A DNA stretch of 60,268 nucleotides, taken from an uncultured Prevotella sp. GTDB lineage: Bacteria > Bacteroidota > Bacteroidia > Bacteroidales > Bacteroidaceae. The notes under the pieces were generated by a model. It made no database searches and had not been told where the DNA came from. It saw nothing but the letters and a program-made list of their open reading frames with translations. The DNA is taken from contig URER01000008.1 in assembly GCA_900547005.1 (NCBI GenBank), positions 1-60,268 of the forward strand. The letters run 5' to 3'. This document shows positions 25,980 through 36,300 of the stretch, piece after piece (position 1 is the stretch's first letter; each line of letters begins with the position of its first letter). Position numbers and translations under genes: made by a program.

Positions 25980-27656
25980 TCATTTTAATAGATTCACTTC
26001 GAGCAACACCGGGCGTTCGCTCTCACAGGTAATGAACTTTGAAATCTTCTTTTTCATATTACCGATATCGGCTTTTAGGTACTTCACGCCATACTGCCGG
26101 CAGATTTCTTTAGCCGTGGTATTATGTCTGGCAGCGATGTATCGGTCGCAAGCAGGACTCTCAGACAATCCTTTCAAGCCATAGAATATACCGCCACCGC
26201 CATTGTTCAGCAGCAAGATACGCAACGAACCGTTGAGCGAGGTGTTCCAAAGCGCATTCTGATCATAGAAGAAACTGAGGTCGCCGATGACACAATAGGT
26301 CTCTTCCCCAGACAATGAAAAACCAGCGGCAGTAGACAGACTGCCCTCGATTCCGTTGAGTCCGCGGTTGCAACAGATGTGATGCGGAGCGTGAAGACAG
26401 GCCAGACGCACTGCCATACTATTGGCGTAATGCACGGTGCAGTTTAATCTGTCAAAATCATAGAGTTGGTCTTCAAATTCTTTTACGACCGCAGCCTGCG
26501 CCGTTGACGGTGTCTTTTTGAGCAACTCTTCTGACACGCGGCTCAGAAGACTGTTCCAACGCGATGCAAAATCAACCTTTTCAGATATATTATCTGATAA
26601 ATCAGAAGCGTTAACACATGAGCAAGAATCCTCGTCAAACAAGCAGGATTCACGCTCTTCCATAATTTCGACCATGCAATTAAGCACATCCTCGCAACTG
26701 CCGACAACCACTTTCGACAGATTCATAAACGTATCTGTCACTGCTCCATCCTCGTTCATCACCCAAGTCTCGGCATTCCGGCACCTGCGCAAGAACTGTT
26801 TGAGCCGCTTGCTCACCACCATTCCACCTATATATATAATGAAATCGGGTGCAAACGCTTCTTCATCATTCTCTATCAAGGCCAAAGCGGTGTCGACACA
26901 CGAGGCATCGCAAGGCACGGAAAGAGCTTCGGCGATTACGGGGATATAACGGTAGATTTCGTCATAGGGCAGCGTAAAGGTATCATGGAGTTTCATCTGC
27001 CCCAAGACTATCATTGGACGGTGCGAGCGGAGCAATTTTTCCCGCACTTCACCGAGCAATGCCTGTGGATTCTTTCTACCGTCGAGGAAGGTTATCACGC
27101 GCTCGTCGGGCAGCTTTTCTGTGTTGAAACAGAACAGCGGTTCGCTTATCGGCACATTGATATGTACCGGACTGCCCCCGTATCGGCGCGTGGCGATAAG
27201 TGCTTCGTTCACCAACCGGTTGCAATACCAGCGTTCCGTCTCGTCTTTAGGTTCGGGAAGGCTCACCGACGCACGCACAAACCGCCCGAGAACACCGCTC
27301 TGCGGCAGCGTCTGACCGTCTTGTTGGTCTATCCATGCAGCGGGTCTGTCGGCCGAGATAACCACTATCGGCAAGTGCTGATAATACGCTTCGGCCACGG
27401 CCGGCATCACATTGAGTACCGCCGAGCCTGATGTTACGCACACAGCAACGGGCAATCTGGTTGCAAGGACTAAGCCGAGAGCATAGAATCCCGCACTGCG
27501 TTCGTCGGTAACGGCATGGCACTGAATGCCGGGACATTCGTTCAAGTTATGCACTATGGGTGCGTTCCTACTGCCGGGACACACCACCGCATGACTGACA
27601 CCATGGCTGACAAGCAGCGAAGTGAGTATGTTTACATTTTCCTTATTACAGAACAT
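25980..27656 (-). CDS. menD: 2-succinyl-5-enolpyruvyl-6-hydroxy-3-cyclohexene-1-carboxylate synthase
   Basis: MenD is a thiamine-diphosphate enzyme that adds 2-oxoglutarate-derived succinyl semialdehyde to isochorismate, the committed step of menaquinone synthesis. The 558-residue protein has VSHAVVCPGSRNAPIVH at the N-terminus, the TPP-activating glutamate in DERSAGFYALGL, GSAVLNVMPAVAEAYYQHLP, and the TPP/Mg region CNRGLNGIEGSLSTAAG and GDLSFFYDQNAL. Its start is 9 nt from the menF stop. Confidence 0.95.
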   Translation of the reverse strand: MFCNKENVNILTSLLVSHGVSHAVVCPGSRNAPIVHNLNECPGIQCHAVTDERSAGFYALGLVLATRLPVAVCVTSGSAVLNVMPAVAEAYYQHLPIVVISADRPAAWIDQQDGQTLPQSGVLGRFVRASVSLPEPKDETERWYCNRLVNEALIATRRYGGSPVHINVPISEPLFCFNTEKLPDERVITFLDGRKNPQALLGEVREKLLRSHRPMIVLGQMKLHDTFTLPYDEIYRYIPVIAEALSVPCDASCVDTALALIENDEEAFAPDFIIYIGGMVVSKRLKQFLRRCRNAETWVMNEDGAVTDTFMNLSKVVVGSCEDVLNCMVEIMEERESCLFDEDSCSCVNASDLSDNISEKVDFASRWNSLLSRVSEELLKKTPSTAQAAVVKEFEDQLYDFDRLNCTVHYANSMAVRLACLHAPHHICCNRGLNGIEGSLSTAAGFSLSGEETYCVIGDLSFFYDQNALWNTSLNGSLRILLLNNGGGGIFYGLKGLSESPACDRYIAARHNTTAKEICRQYGVKYLKADIGNMKKKISKFITCESERPVLLEVNLLK

Positions 27657-27665
27657 CTATCTATT

Positions 27666-28772
27666 TTATTTTCCGTTGAATATTATTTCCCTCATCGTCG
27701 CCATCTTGGCTACGGTCTCTTCCCATTCACTTTGCTCTTCGCTGTCCTTCAATATGCCGCCTCCGGCATACAAGTCGTAGCCGGCGGCGAGAAGTTCCAT
27801 GCACCGTAGCGACACGAAGAGATTGGTCTCGCCCGTAATTGACAATTCACCGGCGAAGCCTGAGTAGTAACGTCGCGGAGCAGACTCGTTGCCGATGATA
27901 AACCGCCGGGCCTCGTCCTTCTTTATTCCGCACACGGCCGGTGTGGGATGAAGCTCAGCGATAAGATTGCCTACGGCCGAATCGTCATTCAACCGAAAGC
28001 CGAAATCACTGCGAAGATGCACGAGATTGGCCGCACGCGACGTATTCGGGCCGTCTTCGGTTATGCCGATGGCGTAACGTTCCAAGCATTTTCTTATATA
28101 TGTGGCTACGTATCGCTGTTCCTGAATGTTCTTTTGGCTCCACCGTATGTCCTGGACATTGGCCGTGGAAGGGTTGTCGAAGCTAAGATTGTCACCCTCG
28201 AGAGCCATCGTTCCGGCAAGAGCTATGGTCTTCCAGTGGCCCTGTCCATCGGAAGAAAGCAGTGTCTCGGGCGTCGCCATGAGCCACGTACCGCTCTGCG
28301 GAGTGCTCACTAAGGCGACAAACATTCGAGGATAAAGACGGCAGGCACGTGCAAACAATCCGATGGGTGACTGCCGTGGCGCATCGATATGCTCGCAACG
28401 GGCAAGTACGAGCTTACAGAACCGATTCTCGTTCAGAGCCTTATGAAACCGGCAGAAGTCCTCACCATAACATTCGCGCAATGTCGCTGCATCTGTTCCG
28501 GCATCGCCCGTCTCTCTCAGACTGCACATTCCATCGCACAGGCGCAGTATCTCCTTGTCGCGGCCCACCTCGTCCTGCTCCATCACCTCAACCCTGTCGG
28601 GGTTCAACAACAGCAGCGGCGCAGCATCAGTCTGGCAGAATGGCGCAAAGACAAAGCCCTCCCGACCGTTCAGTTCCTCACAGCCGGATATGGTTTCCAC
28701 ATCACCCAGCATCTGCACCATCACCCTCACGCGCGTCTGCCGCGGCAGTCTGTATAAGGCAAATCCCGCCAT
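27666..28772 (-). CDS. menF: isochorismate synthase
   Basis: The enzyme converts chorismate to isochorismate at the entry to the menaquinone branch. The 368-residue protein has a chorismate-binding C-terminal domain with ALAGTMALEG, HLRSDFGFRL, LHPTPAVCGIKKDEARRFI and GFAGELSITGETNLFVSLRC, the expected run for MenF/EntC. It starts immediately after the thioesterase stop codon (28773) with no gap, so the two are translated from one mRNA. Confidence 0.94.
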   Translation of the reverse strand: MAGFALYRLPRQTRVRVMVQMLGDVETISGCEELNGREGFVFAPFCQTDAAPLLLLNPDRVEVMEQDEVGRDKEILRLCDGMCSLRETGDAGTDAATLRECYGEDFCRFHKALNENRFCKLVLARCEHIDAPRQSPIGLFARACRLYPRMFVALVSTPQSGTWLMATPETLLSSDGQGHWKTIALAGTMALEGDNLSFDNPSTANVQDIRWSQKNIQEQRYVATYIRKCLERYAIGITEDGPNTSRAANLVHLRSDFGFRLNDDSAVGNLIAELHPTPAVCGIKKDEARRFIIGNESAPRRYYSGFAGELSITGETNLFVSLRCMELLAAGYDLYAGGGILKDSEEQSEWEETVAKMATMREIIFNGK

Positions 28773-29186
28773 TTACTTAGCCGGATTAAGTATATAGTTC
28801 GTCACCTGCACGGTAGAGATAAGGTCTCCGTTCTCATTGGTTATCTCAATATGCCACACATGGAGCGTATTTCCCTTGAACTGTAGTCTTCCGCGAGCCG
28901 TGACCGTGTTGCCCTCGCGCACCGCCTGCACGTGGTTTCCGCTCACATTGATACCCACACAACGCTTGTCGGGACACAGAGCCTGCGAGCCTACGCCGGC
29001 AAGATTCTCGGCAAGGGCAAGCGACGCGCCGCCGCTCAGGAAGCCGAACGGCTGCCGGTTACGCTCATCCACCTTCATTTTGGCCATACAGGTGTCTGGT
29101 TCCGGAGTAGAAAGAAACTCCATACCGATTGTCTCTGACAGTCCCTTCTTCACTCTGAGAGTCTTCATCACATATTCTATATCCAT
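28773..29186 (-). CDS. menI: hotdog-fold thioesterase, probable 1,4-dihydroxy-2-naphthoyl-CoA hydrolase
   Basis: A 137-residue PaaI/YdiI-type hotdog thioesterase. The key segment RQPFGFLSGGASLALAENLA carries the catalytic glutamate after the H/S-G-G motif, and NHVQAVREGNTVTARGRLQF is the following strand pair. Sitting first in the men operon and abutting menF, it most likely hydrolyses DHNA-CoA, the product of MenB; this substrate is inferred from context. An alternative start is the ATG six codons in (MKTLRV). Confidence 0.82.
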   Translation of the reverse strand: MDIEYVMKTLRVKKGLSETIGMEFLSTPEPDTCMAKMKVDERNRQPFGFLSGGASLALAENLAGVGSQALCPDKRCVGINVSGNHVQAVREGNTVTARGRLQFKGNTLHVWHIEITNENGDLISTVQVTNYILNPAK

Positions 29187-29233
29187 AATCTTACGTTTAT
29201 CCTATCGTATTCCACAACGATATTGTCGTGTTG

Positions 29234-29241
29234 CAAAATTA
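29234..29241 (-). promoter_or_regulatory. -7 promoter box of the men operon
   Basis: Leftward TAATTTTG matches TAnnTTTG about 48 nt before the first men gene. A good TTTG -33 box is not seen. It is the only such box close to the operon's 5' end. Confidence 0.5.
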
Positions 29242-29344
29242 CTAAAAAACCACGAACCACACATTTTTTATCCTTATAAAAGGACTAAACACGCTGTTGA
29301 TAAGTGTTAAATGAGCCTTGAAGGGTCCCTCTAATCCCACAAAA

Positions 29345-29373
29345 AGCCCCCCTCTAATCCCCCCAAGGGGGGA
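29345..29373. repeat. AGCCCCCCTCTAATCCCC-type palindrome upstream of the men operon
   Basis: AGCCCCCCTCTAATCCCCCC followed by AAGGGGGG, preceded at 29327 by a truncated TCCCTCTAATCCCAC copy. It is the third element of this kind around the men genes. Confidence 0.85.
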
Positions 29374-29464
29374 AGAAATATGCGAGCGATAATTAGCAAA
29401 AAAACTACTAATTTCTCTTCAAAACTCGCGTTTTTTCAAACAAAACTTTATTCGCTCCCAAAAA

Positions 29465-29930
29465 CGCAAAAATACGGTTTTTTAGCCAATTTTGAGCTAA
29501 AGCTCTGATTATCAAATATTTACTCCGTTTTCTACCAAAAACACCCGTTTTTGAGTGCGTTTTTAGTCTCGTTAAATTGCAACGGAGGCTCCGTTAGACG
29601 CTAACGGAGGCACTTTTGCACTCCAACGGAGCCTCCGTTGCACTCCAAAACGGCCTAAAACAGAGTCTAAAAGTGCCTCCGTTGAAAGCAAACAAACGTT
29701 AAATCGAACAAAAACGGCATTTTTCCCTGTCTTCCCGGACGCCAAATTTCGACAAAAATCGACCCGATTTTTTCCTAACGGAGGCACTTTTGGAGTTTTG
29801 AATTACGAATTTTGAGTTTTGGGGTGGGAGGTTTTAAGGTCGAAAATGAGTAACGAGACCATTATTTAACGTTCGTTAGCAGGAGAGAATCGATTTTTGA
29901 TTGTAAAGATTTTTCTCTGTGTGGTGATAA
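29465..29930. repeat. large dispersed non-coding repeat, copy A
   Basis: The 840-bp gap between the men operon and the recombinase holds no gene but contains this element. It has several AACGGAGGCTCCGTT-type palindromes (from about 29580), a CAAACGTTAAATCG segment, AACGGAGGCACTTTTGGAG and AGTAACGAGACC. The same series, in the same order but on the opposite strand, occurs at 56036-56545. The copies are clearly diverged, so this is an old or repeatedly copied element. Confidence 0.85.
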
Positions 29931-30029
29931 AAGAATTGAAAATTCATCAAATTCGCGTTACTTTATATAACTTTGTAGAAAACACACGACTGTGTTTTTT
30001 AAGATAATAATTCACATAAATTCAAGAAA

Positions 30030-31034
30030 ATGATAACTATTAAAATTGAGCTGCCTCCTGAATTTGTGATGCAGACAGAGCGGGAAATCCATATAACGAT
30101 GGATGAGAACGGAGTAACGAGTGGCGTATGTAAAGCGGACAAAGATGTGCCGCTGTTTGTCTTCATTAGAGAAAGGATAGATAAGCTCTATGCCGGAGGT
30201 CATTACCGCACGGCGGAGACATATAGTTCTGCCCTGAACAGTTTCACACGTTTCCGTGAGGGGAAAGACATTCCGCTTCATGAAATCACACAGGAAACAA
30301 TAAAAGACTATGAGTGCTATCTGAAGAAGAATGGATTGAGAATGAACACTGTATCTTTCTATATGCGGATATTAAGGGCCGTATACAACAAGGCGGTAGC
30401 AGACGGCATCATACAGGACTGCCATCCATTCTTATATGTATATACAGGCATTGGGAAGACGAGGAAAAGGGCCTTGCCGATAGAGGTGATAAAGAAAATC
30501 AAGAACGCTGACCTGAAGTCGGAAACGACGGTTCTGGCGAGGGATGTGTTCCTGTTCAGCTTCTATACAAGAGGGATGTCTTTCGTCGATATCGCTTTTC
30601 TCAGGAAGAAAGATTTGGACAAAGGCGTGCTGACATACAAGAGGAAAAAGACCGGTCAGGTGATAAAGATAAAATGGGAGCGATGTATGCAGGAGATAGC
30701 TGACAAGCACCGAAGCGATGACGGCAACCCTTTTATGTTTCCCATTATCACAGATGAAGACGGAACAGAAACAAGACAATATAGAAGCAAGCAGAACGAG
30801 ATAAACAGACAACTGAAAAACATTGGACTTTCGCTCGGAATCGACACGGGACTGACCATGTATGTAGCACGTCATTCATGGGCAAGCATCGCCAAGACGA
30901 TGAACATACCGCTGGCGGTGATAAGCGACAGCATGGGACATCACTCCATAAAGACGACACAGATATATCTTGACACAATAGACTCTGACGTGATAGACAA
31001 AGCTAACAGCAGCATTATTAACTCGTTGGAATAA
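30030..31034 (+). CDS. tyrosine recombinase (site-specific integrase/invertase)
   Basis: A 334-residue phage-integrase-family recombinase: SAM-like N-terminal DNA-binding domain (about 40-135) and catalytic domain with R181 (FYTRGMSF), K207 (YKRKKTGQ), R281 (YVARHSWA), H304 (MGHHSIKTT) and nucleophile Y313. It has the compact form of Bacteroidales enzymes that invert promoters of surface loci, rather than the roughly 400-residue conjugative transposon integrases. It is convergent with the surface-protein operon whose invertible promoter lies 5.7 kb away, so it is a candidate invertase. A -7 box TAACTTTG is at 29968-29975. Confidence 0.88.
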   Translation: MITIKIELPPEFVMQTEREIHITMDENGVTSGVCKADKDVPLFVFIRERIDKLYAGGHYRTAETYSSALNSFTRFREGKDIPLHEITQETIKDYECYLKKNGLRMNTVSFYMRILRAVYNKAVADGIIQDCHPFLYVYTGIGKTRKRALPIEVIKKIKNADLKSETTVLARDVFLFSFYTRGMSFVDIAFLRKKDLDKGVLTYKRKKTGQVIKIKWERCMQEIADKHRSDDGNPFMFPIITDEDGTETRQYRSKQNEINRQLKNIGLSLGIDTGLTMYVARHSWASIAKTMNIPLAVISDSMGHHSIKTTQIYLDTIDSDVIDKANSSIINSLE

Positions 31035-31121
31035 AAGGGAGGAGACCATGGGTATTCTCACGAACACAAAAACATCTCCTCCGGCCTGCTATTTAACAAG
31101 TGATTATAAAAAAAATTAGTT

Positions 31122-32684
31122 TTATTCAGTTATATATTTTTTCCCATTGACAATGTAAATACCAGAAACATTTATTGATTTTATGTTGCGTCCTGTGAGG
31201 TCATAGACCATGGGACGGTTGCTGTTGCGGATAGTTTCTATTCTGGTGATACCGGTTGTGGTTACTATCCTGAATGTGTATGTCATGTCTTTCGCATACA
31301 CCGTGTTGTCCAGACGTATCGTCCCGGCTGGAATCCGCAGTTCGTATGTCCCCTGCTCGGTTATCTTATGGTCGAGCAACACATACAGTTCGGTGTATAA
31401 CGTACCGAGTTTTATTTCACCTTTGGCAATCTCCGTGCCTTCACTATCGGTAAGAACGGCTGTCGGCGACGCTCCCGTTGCGATTCTGGCTAACGCCACT
31501 CCGTTGAATCTCAAGTCGATACGCTCCAGCGACTCCACATCACCTTCCGCCGGTCTCACCGTGACATTGGCGGCAGGGTCTTCTCCCTCCACTATCTTGT
31601 AGGTGAAACGCATCTCGCCGGAGTGGTAGTTTGTACTCTCATCGAGGATGAACGCATAGTCGGGAATTACGAGATTATATTCTCCTGGTGTGTTGACGGG
31701 CGTGTCCAGCGTTATGACGCATTGGTTCACCTCGCTCCTGTTCTCCTCTACCGAAGCCTTCGCCTCGGTGACGGTATTCCCGTCCTTGTCTGTTATGACA
31801 ATGCTCTTCTTGTTGCGGTAGTAAGGTATCGCATAATTCCAGTTGTCGAATGTTATCTTGATACGGTAAAGATTGTCCACCTCACTGCCGTTCAACGGGT
31901 CGAGTGTTACACCGTATTTGTGTGCCGCGTCCTCTATCTTGTATTCCTTCCATATATATTTGCTCTTTATATTATCCTCTCCAAGCAGGAAGAATCCGTT
32001 TGGAATGTAGAGCCAATAAGAGCCTGGTGCGGAGACGGCATCACTCAGACTTGCAGTAAGTGAACCCGCCTGTCCCTCTTCTTCCGTTCCCGTGATGTCG
32101 GCGGCAGTAATTGTCTGTATTACGGTCGTCTTGTCGCTGCCATATAGTATTATATCCGAATCATTGTCGCTGTTTACGGCTATCCCTCCCTGACAGGCGA
32201 AAGTGAAACCTTCGAGAGCCTCAACATATTCATCGGCAGGTGAGACCATAATGTCAGGAACACCCAAGTAGCAGGTATATGTCAGCTCGGTGTATTCGCC
32301 CTTGTTGCCTCGTATGGGAAGCCCATTACCGTCATAGGCGTATATTCTGACCTTGATGCCGCCGGTTGACTTGGCCATCAAGTCTCTTGGTATGAACATT
32401 CCCCAGACAGATTGCCTGTCGTTAAGGGCTGTTATGCTCTCAAACTTCATCGGGCTGCCGGCATCTGTCATCATGAATACCGATTTCTCCTTGTCCACCA
32501 CCACGCTTCCCGTGAAGCTGATTATTATCTCACGGTCAGTGGCCGAGGTTATCTCTTTCCCGTTTTCGGGCAGTATGCCGCCGATGCTTATTTCGCTGTA
32601 TGTCACGGTTTCATCCTCAGCGGCGGCGGCAGGCAGGCATAACGCCTGTATGAACATTATAAACAGACAGATTGTCTTTTCCAT
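31122..32684 (-). CDS. secreted multi-domain beta-sandwich protein with C-terminal sorting-type tail
   Basis: A 520-residue exported protein (signal peptide about 1-21, ending PAAAAE). It is built of about four Ig-like repeats of roughly 110 residues; a shared pattern is GGILPENGKEI at the start, then a strand pair and PGEYNLVIPDYAF / QGTYELRIPAGTI / PGSYWLYIPNGFF at the end of each. The C-terminus (MVYDLTGRNIKSINVSGIYI then NGKKY) has the form of Bacteroidetes C-terminal sorting tails, though in Prevotella such tails do not prove type IX secretion. It is the last gene of the surface operon from 36695. Confidence 0.7.
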   Translation of the reverse strand: MEKTICLFIMFIQALCLPAAAAEDETVTYSEISIGGILPENGKEITSATDREIIISFTGSVVVDKEKSVFMMTDAGSPMKFESITALNDRQSVWGMFIPRDLMAKSTGGIKVRIYAYDGNGLPIRGNKGEYTELTYTCYLGVPDIMVSPADEYVEALEGFTFACQGGIAVNSDNDSDIILYGSDKTTVIQTITAADITGTEEEGQAGSLTASLSDAVSAPGSYWLYIPNGFFLLGEDNIKSKYIWKEYKIEDAAHKYGVTLDPLNGSEVDNLYRIKITFDNWNYAIPYYRNKKSIVITDKDGNTVTEAKASVEENRSEVNQCVITLDTPVNTPGEYNLVIPDYAFILDESTNYHSGEMRFTYKIVEGEDPAANVTVRPAEGDVESLERIDLRFNGVALARIATGASPTAVLTDSEGTEIAKGEIKLGTLYTELYVLLDHKITEQGTYELRIPAGTIRLDNTVYAKDMTYTFRIVTTTGITRIETIRNSNRPMVYDLTGRNIKSINVSGIYIVNGKKYITE

Positions 32685-32706
32685 TTTTCACGTGTTTGGT
32701 TCTTGC

Positions 32707-33216
32707 TTAGTCATCCTGCCAGTTGTTCTCCACCTTCTCCGGCACTATGGTCAGATACCATGTACTGCCTATTCTGCGTGGATGCACGGATGCCTTTACC
32801 GTATTGGGGATTTTCTTGTTCTTGCCTTTCTCAAAGAATTCGTAGGTGTATCTCACCTCCGTATCACTGTCGCTGTATAGCAGCACCTCGTCTATCTTGT
32901 ATTTCAGGACGGGGAAAGTCTCCAAAGTCTTGCGTATTTCCGACAGCCGTTTCTCGGACAACGGTTGCGGAGTGTTGTCCTTTACCTCATAAAGGCTCGC
33001 TAAGGCCTGGTCTATATTGTTGCTGACAAGGTTGTCAAGATATTCCTTTGCCATACTGATTATCTGTAGGGTGTCCTCTCCCGACCTTGCCATTGTCATG
33101 TCCATGCGCGGGTCTTCCGGCGTTTTGCTTTCCACCTTGCTTTCCTTTTTACCTCCACAGGATAATATTGTGGACACAAGAGCCACGAATATCAATAGCT
33201 TAAAACTCTTTCTCAT
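32707..33216 (-). CDS. lipoprotein of unknown function
   Basis: From MRKSFKLLIFVALVSTILSC the precursor has 169 residues with a lipobox (STILSC), followed by GGKKESK. The mature domain (about 50-169) is an alpha/beta fold of the NTF2/SnoaL size (a helix-rich half ending in strands RYTYEFFEKG and STWYLTIVPEKV), which is inference. The open frame extends 17 codons upstream but the signal peptide fixes 33216 as start. It lies between the large surface lipoprotein and the Ig-like protein, so all three are probably one surface assembly. Confidence 0.7.
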   Translation of the reverse strand: MRKSFKLLIFVALVSTILSCGGKKESKVESKTPEDPRMDMTMARSGEDTLQIISMAKEYLDNLVSNNIDQALASLYEVKDNTPQPLSEKRLSEIRKTLETFPVLKYKIDEVLLYSDSDTEVRYTYEFFEKGKNKKIPNTVKASVHPRRIGSTWYLTIVPEKVENNWQDD

Positions 33217-33244
33217 CTTTCTTTTATATGTTTTAATTTGAAGA

Positions 33245-33284
33245 AGGGGAGCCTGTAAAACTTGCATTTTCAGGCATCCCCTTT
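33245..33284. terminator. hairpin between the surface lipoprotein and the downstream lipoprotein
   Basis: GGGGAGCCTG and CAGGCATCCCC form a stem with further A-T pairs inside. On the leftward strand it is followed by CCCCTTCTTC, a weak U tract. It may partially terminate or process the operon mRNA, leaving the large lipoprotein more abundant than its downstream partners. Confidence 0.5.
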
Positions 33285-33335
33285 TCTTTGTTTGTTACAA
33301 TTCATTCGCTGTGAATGAATTGCGGGTTATAAGAA

Positions 33336-36300
33336 TCAGTGTCTTTTAGCGTTGGCAGGCTTCTGTCCGTGAGGATAGATGTGTACCTTCAGGGTAGCGG
33401 TGAGTGTGCCGAAGCCATACTTAACCGATACAGGAATGTAAGCATAGCAGTCGCCCTCGATATTTGAACCGCCGTTGTTCTTGAAGATAAGGTCTGAACC
33501 TACAACGTTCATAGAGAGGTCGATGTTGCCGTTTGTCAACTGACGGAGCGCAGCAGCGGTCATACTGTTTGCGTAGCTGAGTGAGTTGTCAATCTTGGCA
33601 TCGCCGTTTACGTTCTTGAATGTGTATCTTACAGCATTCGTATTGTATACAGGTGCCTGAACCTCATAGTACTTCCACAATGATGCTGTGTACTTATTCT
33701 GCTCGCCGGAGAATGTATTGTCCGGTGTGTTAGCAACGAGGTATCCACGGAAATCATCAAGTGTGAATGCCTTAGACATATCGAGAACATCGCCGGAAAC
33801 AACACCGTCCTGCAAGTTGCCGATAGACTCTTTAGCGTTGATGCGCAGAGGAGCGATGAGGCAGATGTCGTAAGACAATACAGGAATATAGTTCCAGTCG
33901 TTCAGAGTAGCCCAAACGGTCATGTTCACCTTCTTGTTGTGTGTGCGCTCCGGAGCTATTGTACCGTCAGCACCTTTCACACTGTTCGCACCTAACGGGT
34001 TGAGCAGATCCTCAACAGCAGCGTTGTTGTGGTCAGAGAAGAGGTTCGCTGTCTTGTGGTTCGGATTACCGCACCATGCTGAGTGGCCATTATCCCAGTT
34101 CATCACGAGAGCCTTAGCACTGCCCTTCATGAGATTGTAGCCTGCGAAGGCTGTATATGCAATACCATGTTTGCTGTCAACATACTTGTTTGCGCTCATG
34201 AATACAGACGGGTCAGCAGCTGCGCTGTTAGCCTCTGCGCGTACAGCAGAAGAGTTGTAGTTTGGTTTGTAACCGTTTACGCTCTGGTTGTAAGAGAACT
34301 GCATATCCCATGTGCCGCATGACAACGGCATTCCCTTTACGATGAAGCCTGTTGCCTGATCGTATGTGAACGCATTCATCAGGTTGTTGTCATATACGCA
34401 GTATGCCTTAGTCTGTGCAGGAGTATTGTACTGTACAGGAAGAACATCGTGCTGTGCGCCAATCTGGTTCCAGTACTGATCATAGTAACCTGCGATTGTC
34501 GGAAGTGCAGGCAGCTTGATGGTGAATGTCCACTCAAACCACAAGTCAGGATTCTCAGAAGGAACGGCAGACTTGAGCTCAACCTTAGCCTTGAATGTCT
34601 TAGTATCACCGCTGTTGTTGTTGTATATAGTCTTCACATCGCTTGGCGCAAGTTCCCATTTTGCAACGAGTGCGTCTCCGTGCTCGTTAGCTGTATTGCT
34701 GAATACAGGTACGCATCCGCTGTATGAGCCAGATGCCGGAGCAGAAGTCTGTTTTGGTGAAGACCAGTTAGTTGTCCAGCCTTCCGGAGTTACGGTTATC
34801 TTGTTGAACGGATAGATTCTTTCAAAGTCAGACTGTGAGAGACCAGAACCCAGGTTAGCCTTTGCATAAACCTCGTCTACGAATTCCTGCCATGTGTATT
34901 CAGCCGTCATCATAGTGCAGTTGAGCACAGCCTCAGAAGACTTGTTCTTCAACTGTACAGGCTCTTTCTCCTGAAGAGACCACTTAATCTTGAGATAGCG
35001 GCGGTCTACGAGCTTGTTGCTGTGTACTGAGTCAACGAGGTCAATCTGTACGATTGGCTCCTTGCCTACTACAGCCTTGTTGTCGGTTACGCCTGCAGGT
35101 GTCTTAGAAGAAATCATACCCTCCGGAGTAACAGTAGCGAACTGCTGCTGGTCTGTATTGTTGTCTACAGCGTTGATGTATGGTGTTTTCGGTATAGAGA
35201 AACGGAATGTCAGACCATAAGTCTTCAAAGCCTCTTTTGTAATCTGATTGTGTGTACCGTTACCTCTGTCATAGCATCCTGTAACAAGCTCCAGCAGGTT
35301 GAAAGTCTCATCATAGTTGATTTTCTTTGCTACAAGAGCAAGCGGAGAACCGTCTACACGTGAGCCATAGATGGTAGCATAGTCAGAATAGTGATAGAAA
35401 GGAGAGTTCGGGTCTGATGCGTTCTCAGTAGAGTGATTCTGCCAGTCGAGTGCGGCAATTCTCGGAGTGATTGTCTTCTCGCTCAGACGTGAGTTCTCAG
35501 AGTAGATGTCAGCAGCCTCATACTTCTTAGCATTACGCGGAACTTTCAGTGATGCGATGTAAATCTCATCGTTGCCACGGTTCAGAGACTCTGTGAATGC
35601 AGGGTTCTTCTTTACATAGATAGTCATAAGACCCTTGTCGAAAGACTTAACACCATTGAACATGATAGGTGAGCCTTCTACCGATGTTACGCTTCTTGTC
35701 TTTGCCACTGTCGATACGAACTCAATGCCGCTCTCGTCGTAGCAGTCCTTGTTTACGGTTGTCGGGTTCAGACGGTAAGTAGCCTCTGTCAGACCGTTGT
35801 CGATGTTCACGTCGTTACCGTCCTTGAACGCATTCACGATCTTAGCATATTCGCCACCATACTCTCCCTTGTAAGTGCTCTTCAACGGAGTGTATTTCAC
35901 AGAGAGGAACTCGATAGTCTCGATACCGTCAACATAGAGTTCCGGTACGAGTGCGATGCTTGTCAGAGCTCTTTCTATAAGAACGGTAAGTGCATCGATG
36001 TTGCTGTTTACAGTCTGTATAGAATTAGACAGTTCTTTTACTTTCTCCTGAAGTTCCTTTACGTTTCCATCAGTAGCCAGTCCGTTGGTCTTTTCCTTCA
36101 GAGCGTCAATCTGCTCCTGGAGAGCCTTGTTGTCTTCCGACACTTTGTTCTTGAATTCGTTCAGCGCGTTTGTCTGAATTTCAAGGTTTCTTTCAAGTGC
36201 CTGACGTGCGACAACTTCCTCACTCAGGTCTTCGCCTAACTCTTTGAGATTGTTCTTCAACTGATCCACATCACCGGTCAAGGCTGCAAGAGTTACGGCA

